Positions 26,770 to 36,373 of a stretch of DNA of 64,000 nucleotides are shown in pieces. Source of the DNA: Bacteroidia bacterium. Lineage in GTDB: Bacteria; Bacteroidota; Bacteroidia; B-17B0; Aurantibacillaceae. The stretch spans positions 41,551 through 105,550 of the forward strand of contig JAEUTP010000023.1 in assembly GCA_016787705.1 (NCBI GenBank). The letters are read 5' to 3'. Numbering within the stretch: the stretch's first letter is position 1; each line of letters opens with the position of its first letter. A model generated the notes under the pieces. That model made no database searches, was not told where the DNA came from, and worked only from the letters and a program-made list of their open reading frames with translations. The position numbers and the translations under genes are program-made.

Positions 26770-27291
26770 TTAACTTAATTGATACGATAATAACGGATAG
26801 CTGTTATTGCCTATTACACCTGTTGTTGTGGTGGTGGTTAAGATAGGGCCAATGCCTTTAGCGTAAAACGTTAAGGTGAAGGCATTTATTGATGTTTCTA
26901 CATCATTTATCACATATTTACTATCCAGTTCTACAGATGCTATATCTTTATATTCCGTTTCACCAATTATTTTACCTGACAAAATTTCTTTTGCTGTATA
27001 AACATAAACAATATCCAATCCAATTGGCGCTTTAAATTTAACACGCCAGGTGTCTCCCAATTTCATATCATCTTTTAAAAGCACAAACATTTGCCCAGCT
27101 TGTAAAGAATCAGAAAAATACTCACCGTTATTTTTTTTCATGATTGATTTTATAGGATTTAAAGAAGTAACGGTAGTAAATTCTCCGGCGTCATTACAGA
27201 TTTCTATGGTTGTTACTATTTCTTGTCCGCCAAAATCATAGATCCATTTATTTCCAACTACTAATGGCTAGTAAGAGTTTTCGTTATTCAT
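26770..27291 (-). pseudogene. Small cytosolic-looking protein gene interrupted by an in-frame TAG at codon 8
   Basis: The - strand frame reads ATG at 27291, then N-N-E-N-S-Y, TAG (27270-27268), then P-L-V-V-G-N-K-W-I-Y-D-F-G-G and on through M-K-K-N-N-G-E-Y at 27141 to the stop at 26770, 173 codons in all without further stops. The Y-x-P-L-x-V-G-N-K-W-x-Y pattern is a common opening of Bacteroidota proteins, so the TAG very likely replaces a sense codon (for example TAT or TAC). The ATG sits 14 bases after the lipoprotein gene stop. Either a recent nonsense mutation, a sequencing error or readthrough. A shorter product starting at 27141 (123 aa) would lack the N-terminal third. Function unknown. 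Confidence 0.65.
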
Positions 27292-27305
27292 AATAACTGT
27301 TTTTT

Positions 27306-27881
27306 TTATTTATAAAAGGTTAATGATCCTGTTAATACGCCCGGGTTAGCATAATCGCCTGTGTTTAAGTTGGTATAAAAGCCGCTGTTTGTTTGGGCTG
27401 CAAGTGATATACCTGTAAGGTCCACCGTAATTTTATTACCGGAAACAACAAGTGTAATTGTACCTGAAGAATTTGTTGAATGCCACTCGAGCAAACCATT
27501 ATTTATTTGTTCAGAAATACTCATACTAACATGTGAAGGATTAGTGTCGTTAACATCATAAGCTGTTAAAGTATAGGTTGTTGTTTGCGAAGGCGGATCC
27601 TGGATATTAAATGTAGCTTCGAATATTCTTAAATTTTTATTTTGATCGTGCGAACCAATATAGTGTACACCAGCTGCTGTAGCCCAACCGCAAGAACCTG
27701 TTAAAGTTGTTGTTTGTGCGCCCGATGTTACAGTAATTGTTGCAGCGCTTACCTGAACAGGTGAGCCTGTTGTAGTTGTAGATGTTGACTGAACGGAAGT
27801 TTGAGTTTCAGTAGATTCTTTTTTCTTTTTACAGGATGCGAGTGCAATAAACACTATTAATAACAGGCATATCTTTTTCAT
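27306..27881 (-). CDS. Secreted lipoprotein, function unknown
   Basis: 191 aa. Lipoprotein signal M-K-K-I-C-L-L-L-I-V-F-I-A-L-A-S-C followed by K-K-K-K. After a Ser/Thr-rich linker (Q-S-T-S-T-T-T-T) the rest looks beta-sandwich-like with Thr-rich strands. No named domain. It precedes the TAG-interrupted gene and probably forms a two-gene unit with it. Confidence 0.78.
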   Translation of the reverse strand: MKKICLLLIVFIALASCKKKKESTETQTSVQSTSTTTTGSPVQVSAATITVTSGAQTTTLTGSCGWATAAGVHYIGSHDQNKNLRIFEATFNIQDPPSQTTTYTLTAYDVNDTNPSHVSMSISEQINNGLLEWHSTNSSGTITLVVSGNKITVDLTGISLAAQTNSGFYTNLNTGDYANPGVLTGSLTFYK

Positions 27882-27995
27882 GAGTTCAATAATTTAAATT
27901 TCTACCACAAAGGTCTGTTAAGTAAAGATGTTTATAATGAATAATAGATAAACTACTTTTTAAATAGACAAATAACATCTTGTAACAAAAAATCG

Positions 27996-28003
27996 TAGCT
28001 TTG
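27996..28003 (+). promoter_or_regulatory. -7 box upstream of the LytTR regulator
   Basis: TAGCTTTG matches TAnnTTTG, ending 11 bases before the ATG at 28015; transcription would start only a few bases before the start codon, so the leader is very short. A TTG at 27980-27982 is closer than the usual -33 spacing. Confidence 0.45.
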
Positions 28004-28014
28004 AAATTGGGTTT

Positions 28015-28719
28015 ATGAACAAGTTAAATTGTATAATAGTTGATGATAACGAGATCGATCGTCTAGCAGTACTTTCACATGTAAAAAAAGATCCCAATTT
28101 TAACATTGTTGGTGTATTTGAAAATGCTAAAGAGGCTTTTTATTTAATAAATGAAAAGACAATTGATGTTCTTTTCCTTGATATCGATATGCCTGAAATG
28201 ACCGGCTTTGAATTCAGAAAAAAGATGAAAGATGTACCTGTTTGCATCTTTATTACCTCACATCCGGAGCACGCAGCAGAAAGTTTTGATTTTGAAACGC
28301 TTGATTTTATTGTAAAACCAATAAAAGCAGAACGCTTTGTACAAACCGTAAACCGTATTGTAGAATTTATGGTGCTAAAAAATAAAGCAAATTTATTTGA
28401 AGCAAGTTTTGGCGGCGATACAATTACCATAAAAGAAGGGCATGAACAATCTAAAATAAAACTTACAGATATTATTTATCTTGAAGGTTTAAAAGATTAT
28501 ACTTTGATCATTACTTCCAAAAAGCGCCATTGCGTTTTACAAAGCATTGGTAATCTTTTAAAAGAGCAACATTTTAAATCTTTTACACGCATTCATAGAA
28601 GCTTTGCTGTACAAAAAGCAGCAATAAAAACGGTAAAGCCGCAAGAGATCATTCTCAATAATGATATAATACTTCCTGTTGGAAGAAGCTTTAAAGAGAG
28701 TTTAAAAGGGTTGATATGA
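28015..28719 (+). CDS. LytTR-family response regulator
   Basis: 234 aa two-component regulator. Receiver domain (about 1-115): D-D at 10-11 region (I-V-D-D-N-E), phosphoacceptor Asp in L-F-L-D-I-D-M-P-E-M-T-G, and the Lys in F-I-V-K-P-I-K. The C-terminal LytTR DNA-binding domain has I-I-Y-L-E-G-L-K-D-Y-T, F-K-S-F-T-R-I-H-R-S-F-A-V and the final L-P-V-G-R-S-F-K-E-S. It overlaps the histidine kinase gene by 4 bases (ATGA), so they form a cognate pair. Confidence 0.95.
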   Translation: MNKLNCIIVDDNEIDRLAVLSHVKKDPNFNIVGVFENAKEAFYLINEKTIDVLFLDIDMPEMTGFEFRKKMKDVPVCIFITSHPEHAAESFDFETLDFIVKPIKAERFVQTVNRIVEFMVLKNKANLFEASFGGDTITIKEGHEQSKIKLTDIIYLEGLKDYTLIITSKKRHCVLQSIGNLLKEQHFKSFTRIHRSFAVQKAAIKTVKPQEIILNNDIILPVGRSFKESLKGLI

Positions 28720-30704
28720 AAAAGATTCTGTATTGTTTAGTCCTTACTATTTTTGTTCTTAAAGTTTTTTCTCAAGACGAAAATAAACGAACTGATTCGT
28801 TATTAGCTGAATTAAAAAAACAACGTGAGAATATTACAAAATGTAATATATTAAACGAACTTTCGAAAAGCTATAAAATGGTAAATCCGGAAGAAGGGTT
28901 AAAATATGCCGAAAAGGCTTACCAGCTTTCTTCGCAGATAGATTATAAAAAAGGGATAGCTAATTCTTATCTTAATAAAGCCAGGCATTATTCAGTATTG
29001 GGAGAGTACGATAAAACAATTGATTTTTGCACAAAGGCAAAAGATCTTTCAGTTGAAAGTAATGATAATTGCGATGCAGGCTTATCGTTTATGATCATGG
29101 GAACGAGCTATGGTAACCTTGGAAAGTTTCCGGATGCATTAAATGCTTTTTTTGACGCTTTAAGAAATTTTGAAAAATGCAATGATCAAAAAAACAAACA
29201 AAACATCGCTAATTGCTACCAGAATATCGGGAACATTTATAACGCCACCGAAAACTTTGCAAAGGCCCTGAATAGTTATGATACAGCCATTACTTTATTC
29301 AGCAAAACAAAAGGTAATGAAGTAAGCATGGCCATGAATATGGCCAGCAAAGGTATTATTTATGAAAAACAACGTCAATATAAAAAATCACTGGAAGTTT
29401 ATGACGAAGCAGAAAAGATCTTAACTCTAAGCAAAGAAGCTGTACCATTAGCTTTTTTAAAAAGCTGGAAAAGTGCGGCCTTGGTTGGATTAGAGAGTTA
29501 TGACGAAGGCATAGATGCAGCAAATGAAGCTTTAAAAACAATAAACGAAATTGGTGACCAGGAATTGAAATCCTCCACTTTACAAGTTCTAGGTTATGCT
29601 TATCTCAAAAAAGGCATGAGATCTAATGATGAAAAAACAATGCAACTTGGCGTTAGTACTTTAAAAAACTCATTAGAGATACAAAAAGAACTTAACAGTT
29701 TAAATGGTTTGGCAAAAAACTATTTATACATGGCGGAGTATTACAAATTTAAAAAAGATTATGAAAGTAGCCTTGAGTCATTTTCTATTGCCACAAAGTA
29801 TAACGATTCTATTTTTAGTTTAAAGAACAAACAATCCTTGCAGAATTTAGAAGACGAGCGCACAATAGAATTACGCGACAGTGAAATAAAACTCAACAAG
29901 CTGCAACTCGAAGCCGGGAAAAAACAAAAATGGCTTTTTATTGTAGGCCTTGTATTATTTGCCAGCATTGGGCTTTTACTTTTTTATCAAAGTCGCCAAC
30001 GTAAAAAGAATAATCAAAAATTAAATGCACTAAACAAGGAATTAGACCAGGCAAACAAAATAAAAATGCAATTTTTTAATATATTAAATCATGATCTTCG
30101 AGGTCCGGTTGCTAACCTTATACATTTTATGCATTTACAAAAAGAAAGTCCTGACTTATTAAATGAAGAAAGCAAACAGCGTTTACAAAACAGGACCCTT
30201 ATATCTGCCGAAAACCTATTAAGCTCTATGGAAGATATTTTATTATGGAGCAAAGGACAAATGGAGCATTTTAAACCACAACCTGTAACCATAAAAGTAT
30301 CAGCACTTTTTACAGATCTGGAAAGGCACTTTACAAGTGTTGAAAATATTAATTTTATTTTTGAAGATAAAGAGGCGTTGAATATAATATCAGATGCAGA
30401 TTATCTAAAAACGATCATGCGTAATTTAACCTCTAACGCCATAAAAGCGCTTGAAAAAATAAACGGCGCACAAATAATCTGGAAAGCTTGGAGCGAAAAC
30501 AATAAAATGTATTTGTGTATTATTGATAACGGCCCCGGCGCAACAGCAGAAAAATTTAAAGCATTATATAATGAGAATGAGACGGTAGGAATTAGTACCG
30601 GTCTTGGATTACATCTTATACGTGATCTTGCAAAAGCTATAAATTGCACAATAAAAGTAGAAAGCAATATGGAAGAAGGCACTAAATTTACTCTGACGTT
30701 TTAG
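28716..30704 (+). CDS. TPR-containing membrane sensor histidine kinase
   Basis: 662 aa. Signal/anchor at the N-terminus (L-V-L-T-I-F-V-L-K-V-F-S), a periplasmic array of TPR repeats (about 40-370), a transmembrane helix near 405-425, then the kinase core: H-box N-H-D-L-R-G-P-V-A-N-L, N-box N-L-T-S-N-A-I-K-A-L, G1 box I-D-N-G-P-G and G2 box S-T-G-L-G-L-H. It is the partner of the overlapping LytTR regulator. The signal sensed by the TPR region is unknown; protein or peptide binding is usual for TPRs. Confidence 0.94.
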   Translation: MKKILYCLVLTIFVLKVFSQDENKRTDSLLAELKKQRENITKCNILNELSKSYKMVNPEEGLKYAEKAYQLSSQIDYKKGIANSYLNKARHYSVLGEYDKTIDFCTKAKDLSVESNDNCDAGLSFMIMGTSYGNLGKFPDALNAFFDALRNFEKCNDQKNKQNIANCYQNIGNIYNATENFAKALNSYDTAITLFSKTKGNEVSMAMNMASKGIIYEKQRQYKKSLEVYDEAEKILTLSKEAVPLAFLKSWKSAALVGLESYDEGIDAANEALKTINEIGDQELKSSTLQVLGYAYLKKGMRSNDEKTMQLGVSTLKNSLEIQKELNSLNGLAKNYLYMAEYYKFKKDYESSLESFSIATKYNDSIFSLKNKQSLQNLEDERTIELRDSEIKLNKLQLEAGKKQKWLFIVGLVLFASIGLLLFYQSRQRKKNNQKLNALNKELDQANKIKMQFFNILNHDLRGPVANLIHFMHLQKESPDLLNEESKQRLQNRTLISAENLLSSMEDILLWSKGQMEHFKPQPVTIKVSALFTDLERHFTSVENINFIFEDKEALNIISDADYLKTIMRNLTSNAIKALEKINGAQIIWKAWSENNKMYLCIIDNGPGATAEKFKALYNENETVGISTGLGLHLIRDLAKAINCTIKVESNMEEGTKFTLTF

Positions 30705-30723
30705 CATACTGTATAAAACAATT

Positions 30724-32058
30724 CTATTTATAAAACAACCACTTCCCTATTTCTCTCCAACTTGTTTTTTTACCGTACATTAAAATACCTGTGCGATAAA
30801 TTTTGCCGGCTAACCAGGTTGTAAAAACAAAAGAAACAAATAAAATACCTAAAGACAATACCAACTCCCACATTGGTACACCATTGGTAATGCGCGACAT
30901 CATGACGATAGGTGATGTGAAAGGAATAATAGAACCCCAGAATACTGTTGAAGAATCAGGATCCATAATGGTTTTGGTAGCAATAAAATACCCCACCATC
31001 AAGGGTATCATTACGGGTGTTATAAATTGCTGGGAATCGGCTTCGGAATCGACCGCACTACCAATAGCCGCCATAATAGAGCTGTAAAACAAATAGCCCC
31101 CAATAAAATAAAGAATAAAGCAAATAAATACTTCCGCAAAATCTATTTTCTGGATCTTTTGTAAAAGATCGAACATCTCTAATTTATCATCAAATTTTTC
31201 AAGATCATTAAAATTTACATTCGTACCATTCTTTTTTACCATTTCCTGCTGCGATTGAAATACTTTTAATTGCGCAGAAGCGTCTTTTAAAAAAAGTGCA
31301 GAAAGTGCCGTGGTTAAAATAAACGTAATTAAACCCATTATTAAAAACTGAATGGTTCCTAATATCGCTACACCAATGATCTTGCCAAGCATTAATTCAA
31401 AAGGCTTAACAGATGATACAATCACTTCAACAATACGGTTTGTTTTTTCTTCCATTACAGATCTAAAAACCATCATGCCATACATCAAAATAAACATGAA
31501 CATTAGCGCGCCTGTTAAAAAGCCAAACAAACCAAAGCTTGCCTGTTCTTGCGTACTTCCCTGATCATTTACTTTTTCAAGAATTATTTTTATGCTTGCT
31601 TTAGAATTAGAAATAATATTTGGATCGATATTATTTGCTTTTAATTTATTCTCGTAAATGATACGTTCCATTTGATCCTTTACATAAGTTTGAAAAGCAA
31701 AACCTGGTGATTTTTTATAGAATAATTTCGTTGCTCCTGCCCCACCCTCTATTACTGTAGGCGATATCCACAACAAACAAGAATATCCCTTATCGGTAAA
31801 CTCACCAACTGCTTTTTCTAATTTTTCATTTGAGAAAGAAAGGGAAATATAATCGTTACCAACCAGTTTATCTTTAAACAACTGCGAGTCATCAATTACC
31901 AAAACATTTTGCTCTGTTTTTTCTGACTGCGCCATTTTTATCATAAAGGCTAAAAAGCCCGTTATTAAAAGCGGCGCCAAAATGGTCATAATAATAAAAG
32001 TCTTGTTTTTTAACTTCGATTTTATTTCTCTGCCAATTATTAATCTTATTTTTTTCAT
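30724..32058 (-). CDS. ABC-2 type exporter permease (NatB-like)
   Basis: 444 aa membrane subunit. One N-terminal helix (residues 22-42), a large extracytoplasmic domain, and five to six helices in the C-terminal half, with A-S-F-G-L-F-G-F-L-T-G-A-L-M-F-M-F-I opening the membrane block. It matches the NatB/YhaP-type permeases of putative Na or drug exporters. It follows its ATPase by 13 bases on the - strand. Confidence 0.9.
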   Translation of the reverse strand: MKKIRLIIGREIKSKLKNKTFIIMTILAPLLITGFLAFMIKMAQSEKTEQNVLVIDDSQLFKDKLVGNDYISLSFSNEKLEKAVGEFTDKGYSCLLWISPTVIEGGAGATKLFYKKSPGFAFQTYVKDQMERIIYENKLKANNIDPNIISNSKASIKIILEKVNDQGSTQEQASFGLFGFLTGALMFMFILMYGMMVFRSVMEEKTNRIVEVIVSSVKPFELMLGKIIGVAILGTIQFLIMGLITFILTTALSALFLKDASAQLKVFQSQQEMVKKNGTNVNFNDLEKFDDKLEMFDLLQKIQKIDFAEVFICFILYFIGGYLFYSSIMAAIGSAVDSEADSQQFITPVMIPLMVGYFIATKTIMDPDSSTVFWGSIIPFTSPIVMMSRITNGVPMWELVLSLGILFVSFVFTTWLAGKIYRTGILMYGKKTSWREIGKWLFYK

Positions 32059-32071
32059 TTCAATTTTTTAT

Positions 32072-33025
32072 TTACTCCGTAAAATTACTCTTGGTACCTG
32101 CAACCTCATTACCCTGGTTTACTTTCATTATAAAAATATCATTCATACTTGGAATTATTTCGTTAAATGAATGAATCTCGCAAACAGGCAACACCGCTTG
32201 CAGCAGCTGACTGGATGTAACACCATTTAATAGCTTAATAGTTACTGAGTTAATATCATCTTCGGTATGCTTATCTAAAAACTCTGCACCCGTCCACAAG
32301 GCATTTGTAAAACCCATTAAATTACCTTTAAACGTAATTTTATAAGTATTACTACGGTATGTTTTGCGAATATCTTTTACAGATCCATCCAATATTTTTT
32401 CTGATTTATGAATTAAAGCAATGTTATCGCAAAGTTCTTCTACACTACCCATATTGTGCGTAGAAAAAATAACCGTTGCACCATTCTTACGCAATTCTAA
32501 AATTTCATTTTTTATCATTTGAGCGTTTATGGGATCAAAGCCGCTGAAAGGCTCATCTAAGATCAACAACTCCGGCTCGTGAATAACAGTAACGATAAAT
32601 TGCACTTTTTGCTGCATACCTTTACTCAACTCTTCAATTTTCTTTTTCCACCAGCTTTGCATTTCAAACTTTTCGAACCAATAGGTCAAGCGTTTTTTTG
32701 CTTCTGCTTTACTCAAACCTTTTAATTGCGCAAGATATAATACCTGATCGCCAACAGACATTTTTTTGTAAAGGCCGCGCTCTTCGGGTAAATAACCGAT
32801 ACGCTCAACATGTTTTGGATGTAATTTCTCACCTTTAAAAATGATCTCACCACTATCGGGGCCTGTAATTTGATTGATGATACGGATCAACGAAGTTTTA
32901 CCCGCACCGTTTGGACCTAGTAAGCCAAAAACAGACTTTTCTGCAATGTTTAAAGAAACATCGTTTAAAGCTACGTGGTTACTGTATTTTTTTGAAACAT
33001 TTTTTATCTGAAGAATATCTGCCAT
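32072..33025 (-). CDS. ABC transporter ATP-binding protein (NatA-like)
   Basis: 317 aa ATPase: Walker A G-P-N-G-A-G-K-T-S-L, signature L-S-K-G-M-Q-Q-K-V, Walker B L-L-I-L-D-E-P-F-S-G-F-D-P and the H-loop S-T-H-N-M. The C-terminal region beyond residue 215 is the accessory domain (DUF4162-like) found in NatA-type ATPases. Pairs with the downstream permease; substrate not evident. Confidence 0.95.
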   Translation of the reverse strand: MADILQIKNVSKKYSNHVALNDVSLNIAEKSVFGLLGPNGAGKTSLIRIINQITGPDSGEIIFKGEKLHPKHVERIGYLPEERGLYKKMSVGDQVLYLAQLKGLSKAEAKKRLTYWFEKFEMQSWWKKKIEELSKGMQQKVQFIVTVIHEPELLILDEPFSGFDPINAQMIKNEILELRKNGATVIFSTHNMGSVEELCDNIALIHKSEKILDGSVKDIRKTYRSNTYKITFKGNLMGFTNALWTGAEFLDKHTEDDINSVTIKLLNGVTSSQLLQAVLPVCEIHSFNEIIPSMNDIFIMKVNQGNEVAGTKSNFTE

Positions 33026-33045
33026 TATTTTTTAGTAAAATTAAA

Positions 33046-33618
33046 TTACTCATCTTTTTCAGTAACACCACCGCTTACAACAAACTTCATGGTATCTCCG
33101 GCGTCTGCATTTAAAGGCTTAACACTTTTTGCAGGCACAATTACCAGTCTTCCCGAAAGTGAATAAGACATTGGTAAATAAACCGCCACTTTATCTTTAA
33201 TATGAAAATCTTTAAGATCTTCTTGTGTAATAAAACCTATTTCCTCAATTTCAGCTGCTGGATTTGTAAGCACCAATACGGGTTTGTTGAAACGTTTCTT
33301 ATTACCAACAAACGCATTTGTAAAATCTTTTATAGGCGAATAAATATGACGGATAAAAGGGGCGTGTTCTAATTTATCTTCAACATAACTAAAAAATTGT
33401 TTAAACACAAATGATGAAGCTAAGAGGCCTGCTAAAGAAATAATGCCAAGCGTAAAGATCATACCCAAAATAGTATTTAGAATCACATTATCAGTAAAAC
33501 CAAAAACAGAAAAAAGTCCTTCGAAAAAATAAAATAATCTTGAAAGAATAGCAAGCGTAATAATTAAGGGTATAAATAAGATCAAGCCCTGTATAAAATA
33601 TTTAAGAAACTGTTTCAT
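33046..33618 (-). CDS. DUF502 membrane protein
   Basis: 190 aa protein with two N-terminal transmembrane helices (about 8-30 and 48-72) and the DUF502 segments S-P-I-K-D-F-T-N-A-F and Y-L-P-M-S-Y-S-L-S-G. Family function is unknown. It lies 20 bases before the ABC ATPase gene on the same strand and is probably co-transcribed with the exporter. Confidence 0.9.
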   Translation of the reverse strand: MKQFLKYFIQGLILFIPLIITLAILSRLFYFFEGLFSVFGFTDNVILNTILGMIFTLGIISLAGLLASSFVFKQFFSYVEDKLEHAPFIRHIYSPIKDFTNAFVGNKKRFNKPVLVLTNPAAEIEEIGFITQEDLKDFHIKDKVAVYLPMSYSLSGRLVIVPAKSVKPLNADAGDTMKFVVSGGVTEKDE

Positions 33619-33740
33619 TTTTATTTAAGTGACAAAGTTATAGTAAAAACGCGTTTTAAAATTAATATAGCTAACAAACATTTAACAGCCTGCCCTTATA
33701 AACTTATGGTTAAAATATACTAAAAGGCTGTTTTTTTTAA

Positions 33741-33748
33741 TATATTTG
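33741..33748 (+). promoter_or_regulatory. -7 box upstream of the DUF1761 gene
   Basis: TATATTTG, a full match to TAnnTTTG, 16 bases before the ATG at 33765. Confidence 0.5.
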
Positions 33749-33764
33749 AGTAAAAATATAACTT

Positions 33765-34262
33765 ATGCATATTAATTTTTTAGGCATTATAATTGCCACT
33801 TTAATACCGATGTTACTTGGTTTTATTTGGTATAACCCAAAAGTTTTTGGCACCGCCTGGATGGCTGCCAGCGGCATGACACCTGAAAAGGCAAAAAATT
33901 CAAATATGGCTGTTGTTTTTGGTGTAAGCTTTGTTTTAGCTTTTTTTCTTGCTTTTGGTATGCAGTTTATTGCCATTCATCAATTACACGTAACCTCTTT
34001 ATTTTTTAAACAGCCTATTGATGATGTTAGCACTCCAATGGGTGCTTTATACAAAAGTGTTATGGATGCACTTGGAACAAGTTACAGAACATTTAAGCAC
34101 GGGGCCTTGCATGGCACCATTTCCGGATTTATAATAGCCACACCTGTTTTAGCAACAAATGCTATGTTTGAAGGAAAAGGATTTAAATACATAGCCATTA
34201 ATTGCGGTTACTGGATAGTTTGTTTTGGCTTAATGGGCGGCATTGTTAGCGCCTTTGCTTAA
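33765..34262 (+). CDS. DUF1761 small membrane protein
   Basis: 165 aa with four hydrophobic helices. The opening M-L-L-G-F-I-W-Y-N-P-K-V-F-G, followed by W-M-A-A-S-G-M-T-P-E-K, is the hallmark of DUF1761; H-G-A-L-H-G and the A-I-N-C-G-Y-W segment close the protein. No function is known for the family. Confidence 0.88.
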   Translation: MHINFLGIIIATLIPMLLGFIWYNPKVFGTAWMAASGMTPEKAKNSNMAVVFGVSFVLAFFLAFGMQFIAIHQLHVTSLFFKQPIDDVSTPMGALYKSVMDALGTSYRTFKHGALHGTISGFIIATPVLATNAMFEGKGFKYIAINCGYWIVCFGLMGGIVSAFA

Positions 34263-34303
34263 ACTTTTACTTTATCCGATAGTCTAAAAAGGCAAATGCT
34301 TAC

Positions 34304-35083
34304 ATGAAAAAACTACTTTTTATTTTACCTCTAATAGTGTTACTCTCGTGTAGTGTACAAAAAAGAAAATATCAAAAAGGATTTTACGTAAGTACTTTAA
34401 AGCATAAAAAGAAAGAGCAAATTAAAGGAGCTGATGCCAACGAAGAAAAAACATTAGCTTCTTCAATAAATCTAAAAAACACATCGCTACAAACCCCTTC
34501 CACTAATAATGAGATACTATCTGCAACAACAGGTGATAAAATCATCTTATTAAATTCTTCATCATTTCAACAAATACAAAACAATCCTGATTCTTTATGT
34601 GACAGGATCGTTTTAAAGAATGGTGATGAATCGATGGTTAAAGTATTGGAAATAGCACCTAACGATGTTAAATATAAAAAATGTGATTCGCCTGACGGCC
34701 CGCTTTACGTTGTAAAAAAAGCAGATGTATTTATGATACAATATGCCAATGGGACTAAAGAAGTTTTTAAAACTGAATCAACGCCTTCGTCTAATCAAAA
34801 TCAAAACACACAAACAAATACGTATAAAGGACCAAAAAAGACTCACCCACTTGCTATTGTTGCCTTAATATGTGGAATTTTGGGTATATGGCCATTAACA
34901 GGCCTTGCAAGTATTTTTGCCATTATTTTTGGCAATCTTGCGTTAAAAAAAATACGACAATCTCCAGATGTTTATAAAGGCGAAACCATGGCACAGGTAG
35001 GTAAAATAATGGGTATTGTAATTTTATCAATTATCGGAATAATACTGTTGCTTGCAATTCTTATAGCACTATTAACAATTTAA
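34304..35083 (+). CDS. Lipoprotein with C-terminal DUF4190-like membrane domain
   Basis: 259 aa. Lipobox L-L-S-C followed by the S-V-Q-K-R-K-Y-Q-K-G-F-Y-V segment that is frequent in Bacteroidota envelope proteins. Residues 95-150 form a beta-rich part resembling domains with I-V-L-K-N-G-D-E. From about residue 183 a DUF4190 domain with two helices follows: H-P-L-A-I-V-A-L-I-C-G-I-L-G-I and A-I-I-F-G-N-L-A-L-K-K-I. A lipid anchor plus two membrane helices suggests an inner-membrane protein. Role unknown. Confidence 0.8.
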   Translation: MKKLLFILPLIVLLSCSVQKRKYQKGFYVSTLKHKKKEQIKGADANEEKTLASSINLKNTSLQTPSTNNEILSATTGDKIILLNSSSFQQIQNNPDSLCDRIVLKNGDESMVKVLEIAPNDVKYKKCDSPDGPLYVVKKADVFMIQYANGTKEVFKTESTPSSNQNQNTQTNTYKGPKKTHPLAIVALICGILGIWPLTGLASIFAIIFGNLALKKIRQSPDVYKGETMAQVGKIMGIVILSIIGIILLLAILIALLTI

Positions 35084-35086
35084 TTT

Positions 35087-36361
35087 TTACTGCTGGTCTT
35101 TTACAAAGTAATAAATATCATCATCCTGTAAATTGTTTTTACGATTGCTGCTAAAATAGCCTGCTTTACCACCTTTTAAGATATAAATACTATAATCATC
35201 AAACTGCGTGTTAATTGGAAAACCTGCATTTTTTGCTGTAAAAAAAGTGCCGTCATCTTTATTTGGTTCGGCATAAAAAATATCCAAACCACCTAGGCCC
35301 GGCCTGGCATCGCTTGCAAAATAAAGAACACCTTCTTCACTAATGTGTGGAAACACTTCGTCACCGGGTGTATTAATTAATAAGCCCATATTTCTTGGTG
35401 CGCTCCATGCGCCATTTACAAATTCACAAACAAAAATATCCATTCCACCTAGTGAGCCTTTCATGTCACTTGAAAAATAAAGCTTTAAACCGTCTTTAGT
35501 AATGCTAGGGTGGATATAATCGTATTCATAACTATTATGCACAAAGGGTGTTGCCACTTCTGCCTTCTCATCATTTGGATTAGCACTGTAGAGCTGGAAT
35601 TTATACGAAGAGGCCTCTGCTAACTTATTCAATTCTTTTGCAGCAATCGAACGGCTGTAATACATAGTTGTTTCATCTGCCGTTAAGCTTACCTGTGAAC
35701 AAATACCTTTGTTTTGTATGTGTTTTGCATATGCGGAAATTTCTGAAAAACCAAGATCGTCTTTTTTTGTAGAAACACTTATGGCGCTTTTATTATCATT
35801 ATCTGTAGCTACAAAAATGCGGCTGCTTTTATTTTTTTCTGTTATATAAATTAATTTTCCATTCGCTATCAGCGGGCACGATTCCGTTTCACTTGTATTT
35901 ATTCCTTTAACTTCGTTAACACGGGTTAAAGCCGAATCTGCATAAAATTGCGAAAAGTTAGTATAAGCCATTCCCCAGGCTGCTATTGCTTTATCAGGAC
36001 TGGTCTTTAAAAAATTGATCATCATTTTGGCATCCTGTGTCCGGTAATTTGCCAATAAACATTTAGCATAATCCAATCTGTCCTGGTCCGTTACCTTGCT
36101 GCTCTCAATAACATTTGGCCAGTGGTCTACAGCCTTATTCTGATCGTTCGTTTTCTTGTAGCAAATGGCCGCCTGGCGCGAAGCATAGTAATCTTTAGGA
36201 TATGATTTTAAATAACTCTCGTATATTTTTGCTGCAGCAACAAAATCCTGCTTAATAAATAACTTATCGGCCTTAATGAGCTTGTTGTTTATTGGTTGCG
36301 AGATGCAAACGGTTTTAATTCCAAAAACAAGAAGAACTGTAAAAAATATTTTTTTGATCAT
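35087..36361 (-). CDS. TPR-PD40 beta-propeller protein, exported
   Basis: 424 aa, signal peptide M-I-K-K-I-F-F-T-V-L-L-V-F-G. ATG at 36361 is preferred to the in-frame TTG at 36367. TPR-like helices cover about residues 25-160 and PD40 repeats with Y-F-S-S-D-M-K-G-S-L-G-G-M-D-I, Y-F-A-S-D-A-R-P-G-L-G-G and G-Y-F-S-S-N-R-K-N fill the rest. Unlike PorE it ends after the propeller, with no OmpA or SPOR domain. Probably periplasmic; link to T9SS or peptidoglycan is only suggested by architecture. Confidence 0.85.
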   Translation of the reverse strand: MIKKIFFTVLLVFGIKTVCISQPINNKLIKADKLFIKQDFVAAAKIYESYLKSYPKDYYASRQAAICYKKTNDQNKAVDHWPNVIESSKVTDQDRLDYAKCLLANYRTQDAKMMINFLKTSPDKAIAAWGMAYTNFSQFYADSALTRVNEVKGINTSETESCPLIANGKLIYITEKNKSSRIFVATDNDNKSAISVSTKKDDLGFSEISAYAKHIQNKGICSQVSLTADETTMYYSRSIAAKELNKLAEASSYKFQLYSANPNDEKAEVATPFVHNSYEYDYIHPSITKDGLKLYFSSDMKGSLGGMDIFVCEFVNGAWSAPRNMGLLINTPGDEVFPHISEEGVLYFASDARPGLGGLDIFYAEPNKDDGTFFTAKNAGFPINTQFDDYSIYILKGGKAGYFSSNRKNNLQDDDIYYFVKDQQ

Positions 36362-36373
36362 ATACAAAAGTAA

